Shown: positions 24,901-34,430 of the stretch, one piece after another
Layout: the number at the start of each line of letters is the position of its first letter
Numbering within the stretch: position 1 is the first letter of the stretch
Source of the DNA: Strongylocentrotus purpuratus
Lineage: Eukaryota > Echinodermata > Echinoidea > Camarodonta > Strongylocentrotidae
Assembly (NCBI RefSeq): GCF_000002235.5
Contig: NW_022145594.1
Span: forward strand, 19,446,412-19,510,411
Direction: 5' to 3'
Length of the DNA stretch: 64,000 nt
Translations under genes and position numbers: made by a program
The notes under the pieces: generated by a model
Database searches by the model: none
What the model was told of the DNA's origin: nothing
Seen by the model: the letters and a program-made list of their open reading frames with translations, nothing else

Positions 24901-27640
24901 GTTTTTATACATGTATACATGAGCTTGAACTACCCTCGCTCTCATGTCCATTTGGTCTAATCTCAAATAAGTCTACAGCCCATTTGGTCTATTGCTCATT
25001 TAGTCTAATTTTGCATACATACTGAGCCATGTGACCTTTGACCTCGTGACCCCAAAATCTAAATCAGTTCATTGGCTCTGCAAGATACATACATGTACAT
25101 GCCCCAAGTTTGGCAGGAATCCATCAATCGGTTCTTGAGATAACGCGATCACGGGACGTACATACGTACGTATGGACGGACGAACAACCAGACAGCATAA
25201 TGCCTCCGGCTACTTTGTAGCGGAGGTATACAAATGTTGTAAACCGCTGCAGTATACCCTGGTATATATGAATAAGCCTTTATTTATTTTCATTCTTTGA
25301 GTACAAACACATATATAATCTATTGAAACTCACCTATTGAAGAAGTAAGGGAGAGAGGGGAGGATGGGAAGGTCTTCCTCTCTGGCTTAAAAGGCATCCT
25401 CGTACCCTGCTCAGAGTCTTCATGTGATGCCTGACTTTGAAGTTCAACTGTGACCTTTACATTAGGATACATCTCTGAAAGTTTAAGGATGTCAGTTTGA
25501 GACAACGGGCATTCCACATTAAAGAACTTGAGTTCTCGAAGTGAACTCTGTTCCCCTGTGCTCGGTGGTGAATGACTGATACTCTGAGGAAATTCAACCT
25601 TGCACTTGTCAAATGTCAGGACAGTAACTCCTTTGAGTTCAGTGGACACAAGATGCATTAGGTCAGCCATGGGTACAGCTGCTGATGCACCTTCAAGTTG
25701 TACCTCACAATCTGAAGATGTTTGGGACCACTTAACACAGGTAAGTTCTGCACCTCCTAGCTGCACCTTTGTTGCCTCAACAATCTGCAAATGTGGACTT
25801 GTCACATGAACTACATGTAGTACATTCAGTAATGTTTCAAATCGGCAGCAATCATCCATCTCAAATGGTTCAATATGGATATTGGTCAGATGTGGCAATA
25901 TGAATGATGTAATGTCTCCGCCTGACTTGTTCGATATTAATCCTCCAATGCCTGATAACACCAGTGATACGATGTTTGGACATGAGGTAGAGATATCCAT
26001 AAACAGGCTGTCTGTAGTTTCATCATTAAAGAAATACCGGTAGGCCATATATCCTAATGTAAGCTCCCTTAAGGATGATGATGAGTTGACTTCAGGAGGA
26101 AAGTATGCTTGATTGGATTGAAGAAAGGGATGCATCACTTGCATATCTAGACTCTCTGCATTTGGAAATAAATTACTGACAGCCAATAGTGCCTCATGGA
26201 GTGTTTCACTATAGGACAGGGACTTAATGCAAACTGTGATGACAGACCTCATACATGTAGGAATAGGTTCGCGCGTAAATTTATATAGAATTAGAGGCAT
26301 GTGGAGATCGATGGAGAAATGCTCCACTGCGGGACACAACTGAGCTACTATTGAGAGCAGATCTTCAAAGAAACGGGCTTCCCTTAGTTGAAGATGAGTC
26401 TCATCACAGGTGCTCTTCCACTTGTCTACATGTTGCTCCAGTCCAGCATCACCCCTCAAAACAGTGTCCTGCCCAGATTTCTCGCCTGAATTAAAAAAAG
26501 ACAATTTAACAACCCATTTTGGTGGCCTCCCAATTCACAGAAAAGTAGATAGCATTATATAATAACTGAAACAAATATTTCGGTGAGGTATTAATATAGA
26601 AATTAAAACAACAATCATACAATATATCTAGTATATCCTTCTAGTTGATAAACAAAAAATGTTTACAAAAACGGTAACTTTCATTTTTAAAGATAATTTG
26701 GAAATACTATTTCAACAAGCACAACAAACTCAATATAAAATCTGTGTGTGTGTAGGGGGGATCCCGATCTCAACTATGGCTCCATGAAGCAAATGTGGTA
26801 AATAAAAGACTTAATAAAATCTATACGGATATCACACTCAATTACTGAATGTTGTAGATTGACATTACATGTACTATGTATGTACATGTAGATACCACAT
26901 AGAGAATAATAGGAATTAAGTTACTTTTTTTTTACTTGACGGCATCGATAGCTTTAGTCACGTAATGCAGTCTAATAACTACAGTATAAGACGGCTCTAT
27001 AATCTAAGCCATCCAATGGGCGTGCATTTATATTTTCAACCGTGCAAAAACATCTCCCATCACAAATTGATAATACATGCTCGATATATTTCGATATCGC
27101 TTTCGCGTTTTTCAGCCAAATATAATCTGTGCATAATTTTAATATGTATTAATATCGTTAGAATATTCTAGGCCTAGATTTAAAAATATCTAACTTAGAT
27201 CTAGATGTAATATCTATATATACTCTAGATCTACACTATATTGTAAGAATGTATTGCCGACCCGTCTTAAACATAAACAAAAAGCACTGTTTCGTTAGGG
27301 TAGTTCGAGTGCACTCGGGTAATTAGTCAGTGCGATATTGCTAATGCTTTTGACTTGCGGGCGCGTGCATTATCACTTTGGGCAATGACTAAACTTCGTG
27401 CAATGTCCATGCCCTAACACACTCGCAACAGTGCATTAGTTGTATACTATCACAACAATTATAATAATAATAATACTAATGATAGTAATAACAATGATAA
27501 CAATAATGATAATAATAATAATGGTAATAATACAATAATAATACCACTTCTAATAATAATGATAATAATAATAAAAACGACAATAAAAATATTAATGATA
27601 CTAGTTATACAAATCCTCATCATAATAGTAGCTATAACTA

Positions 27641-27672
<32 letters not shown>

Positions 27673-30600
27673 CGTGTATCCATTCCAGGGAATGCTCAAT
27701 GTGCCTTGCAAGTACTATTAGTGCCCTCTCTTTAATTCGCGCTGCCCTAAGGTACTGGACCAAAAATTATATTCCTGTAGGGTTTCCATTTATCACAAGT
27801 GGAGAGTGGCAAATTGTAAATTAACGTCTTTACAAAGGACATTACTGCTTCGACAGGACTTGATCCCTAAACCATGAGAACCATATCTAATACACCCCAA
27901 CACCTCTACTATGATGATCACGCAAACTTGTACAGGTGTACATGCATGTCTTCATATTGGATAAATGATACTGTTACACAAATGCTGGCATAATTTTATT
28001 CCAAATGTCCAAGCTACTACCTACGTTTACCCTTTGAGTACACGTTCATCCCCAAAGTAGCCACCTTTAATTGAACCAATTTAACATTTAATTCACATAT
28101 AATCCTTTTTGTAATGATAGTGGGGTGATAGTGGGTGAGTTCTTTATAAAATGCTTGAAAAAACACATTAGATAGTTTCAGTCTCAATAGATTATTTTTG
28201 CATGTCCTAAGTAGAAATTTCTGTCACTTGTTAGGTGGTCTGTTATCAACAGACCACCTATTGTTTTCGTCAGAATTTTCTTTCTTTATTATTATTTATT
28301 ATTATTTATTTTTATTTTCCGCACTTTTTTGTGTAGAGGATAACTCAAGATCGGTTTAATCAATTTCGTTCAATTTTGACACAGTCATAGGTCATTGTCA
28401 TGAGACGTGACAGTAACATTTTCAAGGTCATCAAATCTTCATGACGTCATCCAGGCGCCATTTTGTGTTTTTTTTTGGTACTTTTTACTCATGATCATAT
28501 CTTCATAACGGATAGGCATTTCTCATTCATATTTATCATGATTAAGGTCAATATTCGTCCAGTTAATTTCAGGTCAAAAAACGCGCGCGCATATGTACGT
28601 CCGCGCGTTAGCGCGCGCGCAAAAAATAAAAATGCTCAAAATCGTCTCAAATTCATTTTGCATACGTTTCAGGCCATTTTAAGCATTTTGCAAAAAAAAC
28701 GCGCACACGCGCATGGGCGCGCGTTTTCGCGTTTCCTGGCATTTAGCAACATAAAATCGCCAAATTTTCTCCGTCATCATATTTGAATCATTTTGCCAAG
28801 CATTTTGATACATTGTTCACCCGTTTCTGCCCATTAATAACGGAATGAGCGTCCGTTTAAGATAATGTCCGTGCGTGCGAGCTATTGTAATACATAGCAT
28901 ATATGGGCAAAAACATGCCATTTTAAAAATCGAAATAGCTCTTCAGATAGTCTGTCGACCCCCAATTTTTATATCATGGTTTGAGAAAACATGAGTTGGA
29001 GATATGATTTCATACCACCCTGACTCGTTCAAAGTGAAACAAAGTCATCATATTGGCATCTAAACTCAAACAAATGTATTTTGTTGATGACGTCATTTTT
29101 GTCTTTGTTTAATTGAGATTATCTCACTTATCGGGGATCGATTTTCTTCCATATTTTGATATGTTGTAGCTGAGATAATTCTCTATCACAAATAAGTCAT
29201 TTATTTTGTATTTAAATGACGTCATCATACTTAAATATTCGATTAAAGGCGACAATGCATAATTTGTCATATTTGCGTGTTATGTCTATGGGAGGTCACT
29301 TTTGTCAAAACATGAATCTGCATGACAAGGTGTTTCGACCAGTATCTCGGTTGTTATTCAACAGTTTTCTCCCAAATTTTAGTATGTTGTAGCTGAGACT
29401 ATTTGCTATCTAAATATTTCCTCATTTTTTTTAATTAGTTGTCAGGATCATGCTTATGCTCATCTTCATCATTAACATTATCGTTTTTATCGTCATATAA
29501 CATTATCATTATCATCATCATCATCACCTTTACTATCATGATCATCACCATGTTCATCATGATCATCATTGTTTACATGTCTATATAACTTCTCCCATTC
29601 TCAAATCTATCATAAGACTTAGACAGACCACCTTATTCGTCTTCGTGACGAATTAAATTCTAGTATTTTGTTTTATTTTGTTAAGAACATTTTGTAAACC
29701 TTATTGAAAGAAAAGAGGAGCAACACCATGATTTTCGCATAATGATTTTGAATCTCATCTGTTATCTCGTCACATACCTTCTCTTCTAAGCCTGATAGTT
29801 GTATCGCTAATTTCATAGCACACAGTCAGCCTTCGAGTGTGAAGTAGAACTCCTTCTAACTCCTTTGACTATAAAAAGTAATAGGAAAACATGAAAAGGT
29901 CTTATATGATATTTCTTACAAAAAAGACCTTAGCTGTACACTCAGAATTTGGTGAAGTAAAAACAAAACATCCATGATGTAAATCTGCATTATAATAAAA
30001 AAAATAAAAAAAATTATATTAAATTATAATTAAAAATTAATATAGTTTTTCAACTTTCTCCATGATTATTCCAAGGCAAATCAAGTAGAACAGCGTTTTT
30101 TCAACCAGGTTGCAAGAACAGTTAGCCCTCCGAAAAGGGACAATTGACATTTTATAAAGGGTAGCTGCCTGTGGTCTATAATTATTATTCATGACTCTGC
30201 TCAATGGGTTCAGCACATCATAAAGCACATGTTTTCATATTTGAGTCAGTAAAATACATGATTTTTCACACCAATGCATTTCCTATTTCTGATAGCAAAT
30301 ATGTATTTCGTATTGGGCTCTTATGAATGACTTCATGGCTCCGGGTGGGGGGGGGGGGGGGGGGGGCTCAGGTGACCCCCAAATTATGTGCGATTGTTTG
30401 ACATGAAAATTAGCCTTCCTTAAGCACAGAATTGTGTAACACACTTCTAAATGTATAAACAGAATATAATCTTACTTTAGTGGGATGCGCTTACATTTTT
30501 ATTTTAAAGTTGGAACTTTACAATCAAATTTGTGGGCATTTAATCATGACACCGGATAATTAGTTAGGTACACATATGTCTCCAATAGGGTAAAAGTGTT

Positions 30601-32761
30601 CCGTTATTTACTAACAATGACTTGCATAAAATGGCGCCGACTGATTTTTTATGACATGTTAATATTAAATGTCTATATAAAATACAAGATGGTCCCCAAA
30701 TGACCAAAATGTGTTGTTTTAGAGGCCCACCTTTATTATTTTATAAGCATTTTAGAACAATAAAATGAAATGGTTAAGACCACGGGGGCCTGGAAATTGC
30801 TCCAAAACGGCTCTAAAGGGCAGCTACACACGAAAGTCGAGAGATCTTTTAAAACTAATTTCTGAAGTAATGGGAGCACATTAAATATCGGTTTCCACAT
30901 CCAAATAAAATGGTACATTGTGGGTAAGCGGTCGTGATGTATAAATATGTCTCAGGCACCCACACATTTGTTTGTAAAGGCCCAACTTTAAAATAAAAAT
31001 CTAGGGTGGGGGACACAATTCCAAATGTCCCCCATGTTTTTGACCTCCTTTATCATGAAGCTCCAGTGTTGCTCAGCTGGACCCAAAGTAAGAAATGGAA
31101 TTGGAAATCTAAAGCACACAAACCTTGGATAGGCCAGCCACTTGTGTAGTTGAATCACCGGACCTCTTTCCACCTCTGTGCTCCATCGGCTGAAAAGAAA
31201 TGAAAGCATATTTACATTAAAATGTATCTTCCTTTCAACTTTACTCACAATTGCTTACAATCACCCAGGCGTTTTGTAAAGGCAACTCTATTATTCTTTT
31301 CTTTAAAAACAATTTGGATTCCTCTTCCCCAAGTTGCTCCTAAACCAGTTGGATGAGAGTTTTGTATGATATTCTCCCTAGAAAATTGATCTTTGCAGTA
31401 CAATTTTTCACCAATGATCCCTCTTTGAACATGTTTGAGTTCAATCAATCAGTCCAGAGTATTTCCATATCATTCATGTCCAGACTTTGAGGGTGTCTTT
31501 GAGACAGACATTTTCTGCAGTTATTCAGTACAAAATCATTCGTAACTGAATATTTTACGCTCCTTGTCCAAAAGATAGACAATTTCATATTTTTAGATAA
31601 TTTTTGTTTTATAATTAATACTATTAAAGGCAATGCACATTTGATTAGCTGTGAACAAATTTGTCATAGCATTTTTGCAATTCTTATTTAAAATCAGTTT
31701 CATGAAATGGGCTCTGATCTACATATTATATGAGATTTATTGAATGAACAACATAAGGGTATTGTAATAAACTCTGGAAATGTTAAAGAGCTTTAGTGTT
31801 ATCAAGTATCATAATTACACTGACATAATGGCAGTAAAATATCAATCTGAAATCTGAAATCATTCAAGGTGGAGGGGGGGGGGGGGGTACAAAACATTGA
31901 TACAGAGCGTTCATCCAATTTCGGTTAAACCCTACTACACTGTTACGAGAGGACTAAATAATGTGGAAAGGGAGGACAAAAGATTGAATATAAAATCGGA
32001 ATCAACTTTGTTTTTCTTAGGAGGTGTTTACAAATTTTGATTTGCCTTAGTTCGGACATGGCAAGTTACACAGAAATTAATCTTCTTTAGCAAAACAGAA
32101 CACATGGACTTTAAATAGCAACATGATTCAATGGTGACAAATTATGCATACAAACCTCGCTACTTGAGTAACCAGACGAATTAGGCGACCCTTGGTCGCG
32201 TAGGTGTTTCATCTGAAAAGAGTTGGGTATGAACTTTGACCCGAGGTAAGAAATGGAATCAAAAAGTCTCAACCACACAAATCTTAAATGGGCCAGTTAG
32301 TTTTATAGTGGAATAAAATCATCACAATATGTTTCTCCGTTCTGCTCTGTAAACTTAGAAGTATTTAAAGCACGTTAACCTTATTATGTAACTTCCTCCC
32401 GAGTACAAAGAAGAATTAAAGAATTTAACTGTCCATTGGTAAAGATCAAAAGTTAGCTTGTCATAATCTCAAAAAGATACACATGAAAACTTTAGGTTCA
32501 GTTTAACATAAAGTTTGTTCCCTCATAAATTATAATGTTCAGAACTTCAGACACTTTAAAAATCTATGAATTTAGTTCAATTCGCACTTCATGGGAATAT
32601 ATATTTTCGGATACTTTGTCAACTCTAAAAGTTGTATAATCAATTCTGGTTTACTTCTATGAACCGAACCAATGAAGTTTAGATAAAACAGTTGGTAGTA
32701 TCTGGTTCCATTCACATACCTTGGCCTCCTCTATAGGCTTCGTTGCTGGATCGTCATCCAT
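15642..32761 (-). CDS. PIDD-like LRR-ZU5-UPA-Death protein, copy A (spliced, 11 coding exons)
   Basis: Exons, 5' to 3' on the minus strand: 32761-32720, 32212-32156, 31189-31124, 29868-29778, 26485-25334, 24500-24159, 22380-22133, 21279-21148, 18923-18743, 16793-16694, 15993-15642. Every junction has AG/GT signals and matching phase (0,0,0,1,1,1,0,0,1,2), and the total is 2763 nt, 920 codons plus TAA. Domains: hydrophilic N-terminus 1-86, LRR about 130-440, ZU5 about 480-617, UPA about 620-770, Q/S linker 771-803, Death domain about 809-898, poly-Ser tail 899-920. LRR-ZU5-UPA-Death is the PIDD1 order, though PIDD1 has two ZU5 domains. The Death domain suggests a cytosolic adaptor or sensor role in cell death or NF-kB-type signalling; that is inference. 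I see no NACHT or other NTPase domain. An untranslated first exon may lie upstream of 32761. Confidence 0.82.
15994..16693 (-). other. Copy A intron 10
   Basis: 0.7 kb. The part at 16070-16250 aligns with 58340-58510 of unit B, flanking the LINE insertion there. No exon needed here: phases join directly. Confidence 0.55.
16694..16793 (-). CDS. Copy A exon 10, Q/S linker with internal duplication
   Basis: A 100-nt exon (phase 1 in, 2 out) reads EQQLQGASSSEQLQGASSSQ and 13 more residues. QLQGASSS occurs twice, reflecting a near-perfect tandem DNA duplication of about 30 bp shared with copy B. It links UPA to the Death domain. The donor, ctgga before gtaagt, is strong. If this intron is retained, the next codon after Leu-Glu is TAA. 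Confidence 0.72.
16794..18742 (-). other. Copy A intron 9, with two MITEs
   Basis: Contains the TTAA element 17489-18226, and at about 18600-18736 a terminus (tttaaagag...ttgagttctgg) of the MITE family also seen at 56347-56732. Otherwise it aligns with 58722-59605 of unit B. Confidence 0.55.
17489..18226. mobile_element. TTAA-target TIR element, 738 bp
   Basis: Ends are AGGGCAAGTCCACTTCAAAA and inverted AGTACAAGTCCACTCCAAAA, flanked by TTAA (17485-17488, 18227-18230). Unit B has the empty site near 59447. Inverted similarity extends inward (gagcaaaatcgg on both arms). A diverged half-copy of the family lies at 21598-21850. Confidence 0.78.
18743..18923 (-). CDS. Copy A exon 9, UPA region
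   Basis: A 181-nt exon (phase 0 in, 1 out) encodes VVSFDKLMSGTRICEPFEL followed by a basic tail ending ASPQDQ. Its copy B counterpart is 12 nt longer (in-frame indel). The donor is gtattt, weak but identical in both copies. Open reading continues into the intron for 12 codons through a MITE-like terminus. Confidence 0.83.
19285..19815 (+). mobile_element. Solo LTR of a retrotransposon
   Basis: 531 bp starting TGTTATGTAG and ending CACGACA, flanked by CTAT on both sides (19281-19284, 19816-19819). Unit B has the uninterrupted site near 60650. An AATAAA (gatgaataaaggcttc) sits in the last quarter, as in an R/U5 region. Its TG...CA ends and 4-bp duplication fit a Ty3/gypsy- or BEL-type LTR left after recombination. 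No internal genes. Confidence 0.7.
20510..20812. repeat. Dispersed repeat with TGACCT words, copy 1
   Basis: Contains acatgacct, caaatgacctttgac and, at the right end, gacggacggacaat. Shares this layout with 25010-25232. It looks like a degenerate short interspersed repeat; the boundaries are approximate. Confidence 0.4.
21148..21279 (-). CDS. Copy A exon 8, UPA region
   Basis: Forty-four codons, phase 0 on both sides, include EQEFIPAHIEQQVLIQTSS and end MTCYVKKTVIGGPT. The acceptor is ggtaacag and the donor gtaagt. It aligns without gaps to copy B 62402-62533. UPA mediates ZU5-Death packing in UNC5, PIDD1 and ankyrin; assignment here is from position and alternating strand pattern. Confidence 0.86.
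21280..22132 (-). other. Copy A intron 7, with partial MITE
   Basis: 21598-21850 resembles the left arm of the 17489-18226 element (agtccaccctgatatgaag, aatagcagcagaaaa, aaagttatgaattttt). The rest aligns weakly with unit B 62534-63564. Confidence 0.45.
22133..22380 (-). CDS. Copy A exon 7, ZU5/UPA junction with HFS motif
   Basis: A 248-nt exon (phase 1 in, 0 out) encodes residues 584-666. It starts DAVVKERIMLSRSGTPSC, ends the ZU5 fold with LKMNHFSWAK (HFS at 614-616) and begins UPA with TPVILHAHLYDDIKGNSE. In PIDD1, NLRP1 and CARD8 the peptide bond before the Ser of an HFS motif is cut autocatalytically. The motif is kept in copy B. The donor is gtaaat. Confidence 0.87.
22381..24158 (-). 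other. Copy A intron 6, no further gene
   Basis: 1.8 kb of AT-rich sequence with no defined repeat. Its first part (22381-22560) aligns with 63813-63990. A short word cluster at 23115-23260 (cctcggtcacaaatgc) may be a MITE end. Confidence 0.4.
24159..24500 (-). CDS. Copy A exon 6, ZU5 domain
   Basis: A 342-nt exon (phase 1 to 1) encodes residues 470-583. It has the ZU5 signature: a Gly-Gly turn (GVEGGRLQL), then ELEIPPGAI (IPPGAI at 503-508), a hydrophobic strand (FSLSVLTD) and a final strand VTYTIPHCAVITRY. ZU5 is found in UNC5, ankyrins, ZO-1 and PIDD1. His560 in IPHCA sits where the catalytic histidine of self-cleaving ZU5-UPA (FIIND) domains would be expected; that placement is my inference. 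The domain finishes in exon 7. The acceptor is attaccag and the donor gtaagt. The copy B counterpart lies outside the window. Confidence 0.88.
24501..25333 (-). other. Copy A intron 5, with TGACCT-type repeat
   Basis: 25010-25232 holds catgtgacctttgacctcg, a catgccccaagtttggcagg block, gtacgtatggacggacgaac and cataatgcctccggct, a layout common to an invertebrate dispersed repeat and shared in part with 20510-20812. Confidence 0.45.
25334..26485 (-). CDS. Copy A exon 5, leucine-rich repeat exon
   Basis: A single 1152-nt exon (384 codons, phase 1 to 1) encodes residues 86-469. It shows irregular leucine-rich repeats of the ribonuclease-inhibitor/NLR kind, for example SLRELTLGYM, CPNIVSLVLSGIGG, LPHLTNIHIEPF, GVTVLTFDKCKVEF and SLRELKFFNVECPL, spaced roughly 25-35 residues. 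In NLRs and PIDD1 such repeats mediate ligand sensing or intramolecular regulation. In animal NLR genes a NACHT exon normally precedes this type of exon; here small exons do instead. A Ser/Pro-rich stretch ends the exon and links to ZU5. The acceptor is ttaattcag and the donor gtgagt. Confidence 0.85.
26486..29777 (-). other. Copy A intron 4, microsatellites and a palindrome-ended repeat
   Basis: An AAT/ATA-rich block spans about 27455-27680 with (TA)n at 27645-27672. The palindrome-ended repeat 28233-29663 fills most of the rest. No additional coding exon (such as NACHT) recognised. Confidence 0.5.
28233..29663. repeat. Palindrome-ended interspersed repeat, copy 1
   Basis: Starts with a near-perfect palindrome (AGGTGGTCTGTT, 3-nt loop, AACAGACCACCT) at 28233-28259. 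It ends with acagaccacc, then a hairpin (TTCGTC / GACGAA) and aattaaattctag. Repeated gacgtcat words and a CG-rich cgcgcgcg block lie inside. A shorter relative is at 60975-61653. No protein. The 3' hairpin before CTAG recalls Helitron ends, but the 5' end does not. Confidence 0.55.
29778..29868 (-). CDS. Copy A exon 4, segment before the LRR
   Basis: Ninety-one nt after a tttttatag acceptor encode SKELEGVLLHTRRLTVCYEI and ten more residues, ending with one spare base before gtatgt (phase 1). The spare G joins GC at the start of the LRR exon to give Gly86. It might be the first strand or helix of the LRR cap, but no family is recognised. Confidence 0.62.
31124..31189 (-). CDS. Copy A exon 3, basic Gly/Ser/Thr segment
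   Basis: Twenty-two codons beginning PMEHRGGKRSGDSTTQ follow a cttttcag acceptor and end at AAG before gtttgt, phase 0. No domain is recognised. Exons 2 and 3 are both multiples of three, so either could be skipped without a frameshift. Confidence 0.58.
32156..32212 (-). CDS. Copy A exon 2, hydrophilic N-terminal segment
   Basis: Nineteen codons (MKHLRDQGSPNSSGYSSSE) lie between a cttttcag acceptor and a gtttgt donor, phase 0 on both sides. The segment is Ser/Gly/Asn-rich and probably disordered. Its leading ATG is a possible alternative start. Confidence 0.6.
32720..32761 (-). CDS. Copy A exon 1, start codon
   Basis: Reads MDDDPATKPIEEAK and ends at AAG followed by a gtatgt donor, phase 0. 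The ATG at 32761 is chosen because the exon is acidic, short and in phase with exon 2. Exon 2 also begins with an in-frame ATG (32212), so an alternative start there would only remove 14 residues. No TATA box is evident just upstream. Confidence 0.65.
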
Positions 32762-33304
32762 CTTTGATGTCTACCAGATGACTGCATGGAGGACAAACAT
32801 AGAATTCAGTTCGACAGTTAGTGGTAAAATCTTTGCTATCGTTTTTGCCAGGAAAAGCTAATGACAAGCAAGAAAATGCAATGACTACCCTAATCCAATT
32901 GTGCCTGATTAAATTAGTTTAAAGGGAAATTACACTTTGGCATCTCGCATCTGTCAAAACCATAATAAACTTTCTATGAATAGGTTAACGATAGTTATAC
33001 TTAACAAATCGAATAATATGTATATCAAATGAAAATAATACTGAAAACTCTACACAATTTTAAACCTATATAATCCTAAAAACAAAATACAAATATTACT
33101 CGATATTGACAAATCGAATATAAATAAATACACGAAAATCAGCAATGTTCCTACTTGATTAGATTTTAATTTGAATCAAATAGACAAAAAAGAGAAGCAT
33201 ACAATGTATAACAACCAAAAGAAGCAGGTCAGTGCCGTCCAGTTTGAGGACATTCAAAGAATGTATTGCGCATTAACAATGTTATGAATTTTAAAGTTGT
33301 CACA
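32762..33304. promoter_or_regulatory. Upstream region of copy A and tandem junction
   Basis: Lies between the copy A start codon and the left edge of unit B, so it must hold the copy A promoter unless a distant 5' UTR exon exists. AT-rich, no clear TATA box or initiator. A gtctaccagatgac sequence precedes the ATG. Confidence 0.35.
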
Positions 33305-34430
33305 TTCGAAAATGGTATCACCTCCTTTTCTACACCTGTTTGCCTCTTACACTTCCCCTCACAAACTTATTTATAAAAGAAAATACACCCCAATAGTCCA
33401 TTGTCTACTCAGATACGCTCGTTTCTTCTCATTTAAATTTTGATCTCACTTCCCTGTTTAGAATCCCATCTTTTTCAAACCCCATCAAACCTACACACAA
33501 TATTATCTCACCTAAGCGTGACGTCAGCTTCTATTCTAATCTTCGTAGTATAAATTCAATAAGAACGTTGACAACGTAGAGACTTCTTCGATAACGCGAA
33601 TATCTACTCCTACTTTCTGCTTAGACGCAATCAACATGGCACCGAGTTCCATATTGTCGAACTTGGCAGTGATATTTCTCTACAGTTTCAAAAGCAACAC
33701 ATATTATATGCATGCATACAATGCAAACGAATGGCAAGCAAGAACATACGAATATGACAATCGATAGGCACCGTTGCACTGTGTAAATAAAATGATATGG
33801 ATGTGAATAACAGCAGGCTTCCATTTGGTCCCTGTTTCATAAAAAACTAGATTATCTGATAATATGATTGTACTACTGAAATCCTTGCATTTGTCAATTG
33901 GCTGTGAACAAATATTTGTACAGTATTTTAGCACTTGTAATTGATAACAAGTCCTTTGAAGATAGGGCCTAAAAGTCATTAAGCAATAGTCATGGGGTGC
34001 GAATGATTTTGCTTTTCAATGGACGTGTTAACACATTGTATGCATATTTTTTTAAACGAAAGTTTATTTTGACGACTGAAACGCTCACGAGAGGGTTGAC
34101 CGACATGAAAACAAATCGTCAAACACACAACTACAACGTATAATGTTGAAGCAGTACCTACATCCAGATTTATTTACAGATAGAAACAATGACGAAGATG
34201 ATCATTATTAACGTATTATTAAACTAGGTGGGGGGGGGGGGGGTCAACGTCTCAAAATTTAGTTTTTCCTGCTTTATGTTCATATTTTGTAGAGGGAAGG
34301 GGTCCTGTGTTATAGAAGTGTCCTTTTATGCTGACAGGTGCTCTCTCCCTTTTGAAGTGATCCCTGAGGTACAGTTTTTCCCAGTGTTTCCATGTTTACT
34401 GGTTTTCTGTATAGGAAATAAATCAACCTA
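33305..34430. other. 3' flank of copy B, paralogous with 7195-8740
   Basis: Aligns with unit A without the hAT-like insertion. Carries the small-ORF counterpart and a poly-G run at 34230-34242. No supported gene. Confidence 0.5.
33636..33767 (+). CDS. Possible small ORF kept in both units (copy B)
   Basis: Forty-three codons starting MAPSSILSNLAVIFLYS and ending TAG; partner of 7518-7664. The first half is hydrophobic, signal-like in character. Very low certainty. Confidence 0.15.
   Translation: MAPSSILSNLAVIFLYSFKSNTYYMHAYNANEWQARTYEYDNR

Larger units (their letters stand above)
29869..32719 (-). other. Copy A introns 1-3
   Basis: Includes a long poly-G run near 30348-30367 and another at 31874-31887. 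Apart from exons 2 and 3 no coding sequence recognised. Counterparts in unit B are outside the window. Confidence 0.45.
7195..33304. repeat. Tandem segmental duplication, unit A
   Basis: Unit A aligns in the same orientation with unit B from 33305 rightwards. Both units contain a gene copy plus its 3' flank. Blocks include 7195-8067 with 33305-34200, 8840-11850 with 38765-42170, 12690-15570 with 42185-45720, and the exons and intron pieces 15993-22450 with 46004-63900. Interruptions are mostly transposons. The exact left edge and the junction at about 33300 are approximate. Confidence 0.85.

Noticed and set aside
28463..28786. 107-codon frame in intron 4
   Set aside because: Low-complexity basic reading through a repeat; its relative at 60975-61653 does not preserve the frame.
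29490..29570. CRISPR-like or structured repeat
   Set aside because: It is an imperfect ATC microsatellite without spacer organisation, in a eukaryotic sequence.
26486..32719. A missing NACHT exon
   Set aside because: No Walker A/B-like frame in the region, and exon 4 joins the LRR exon directly in phase.
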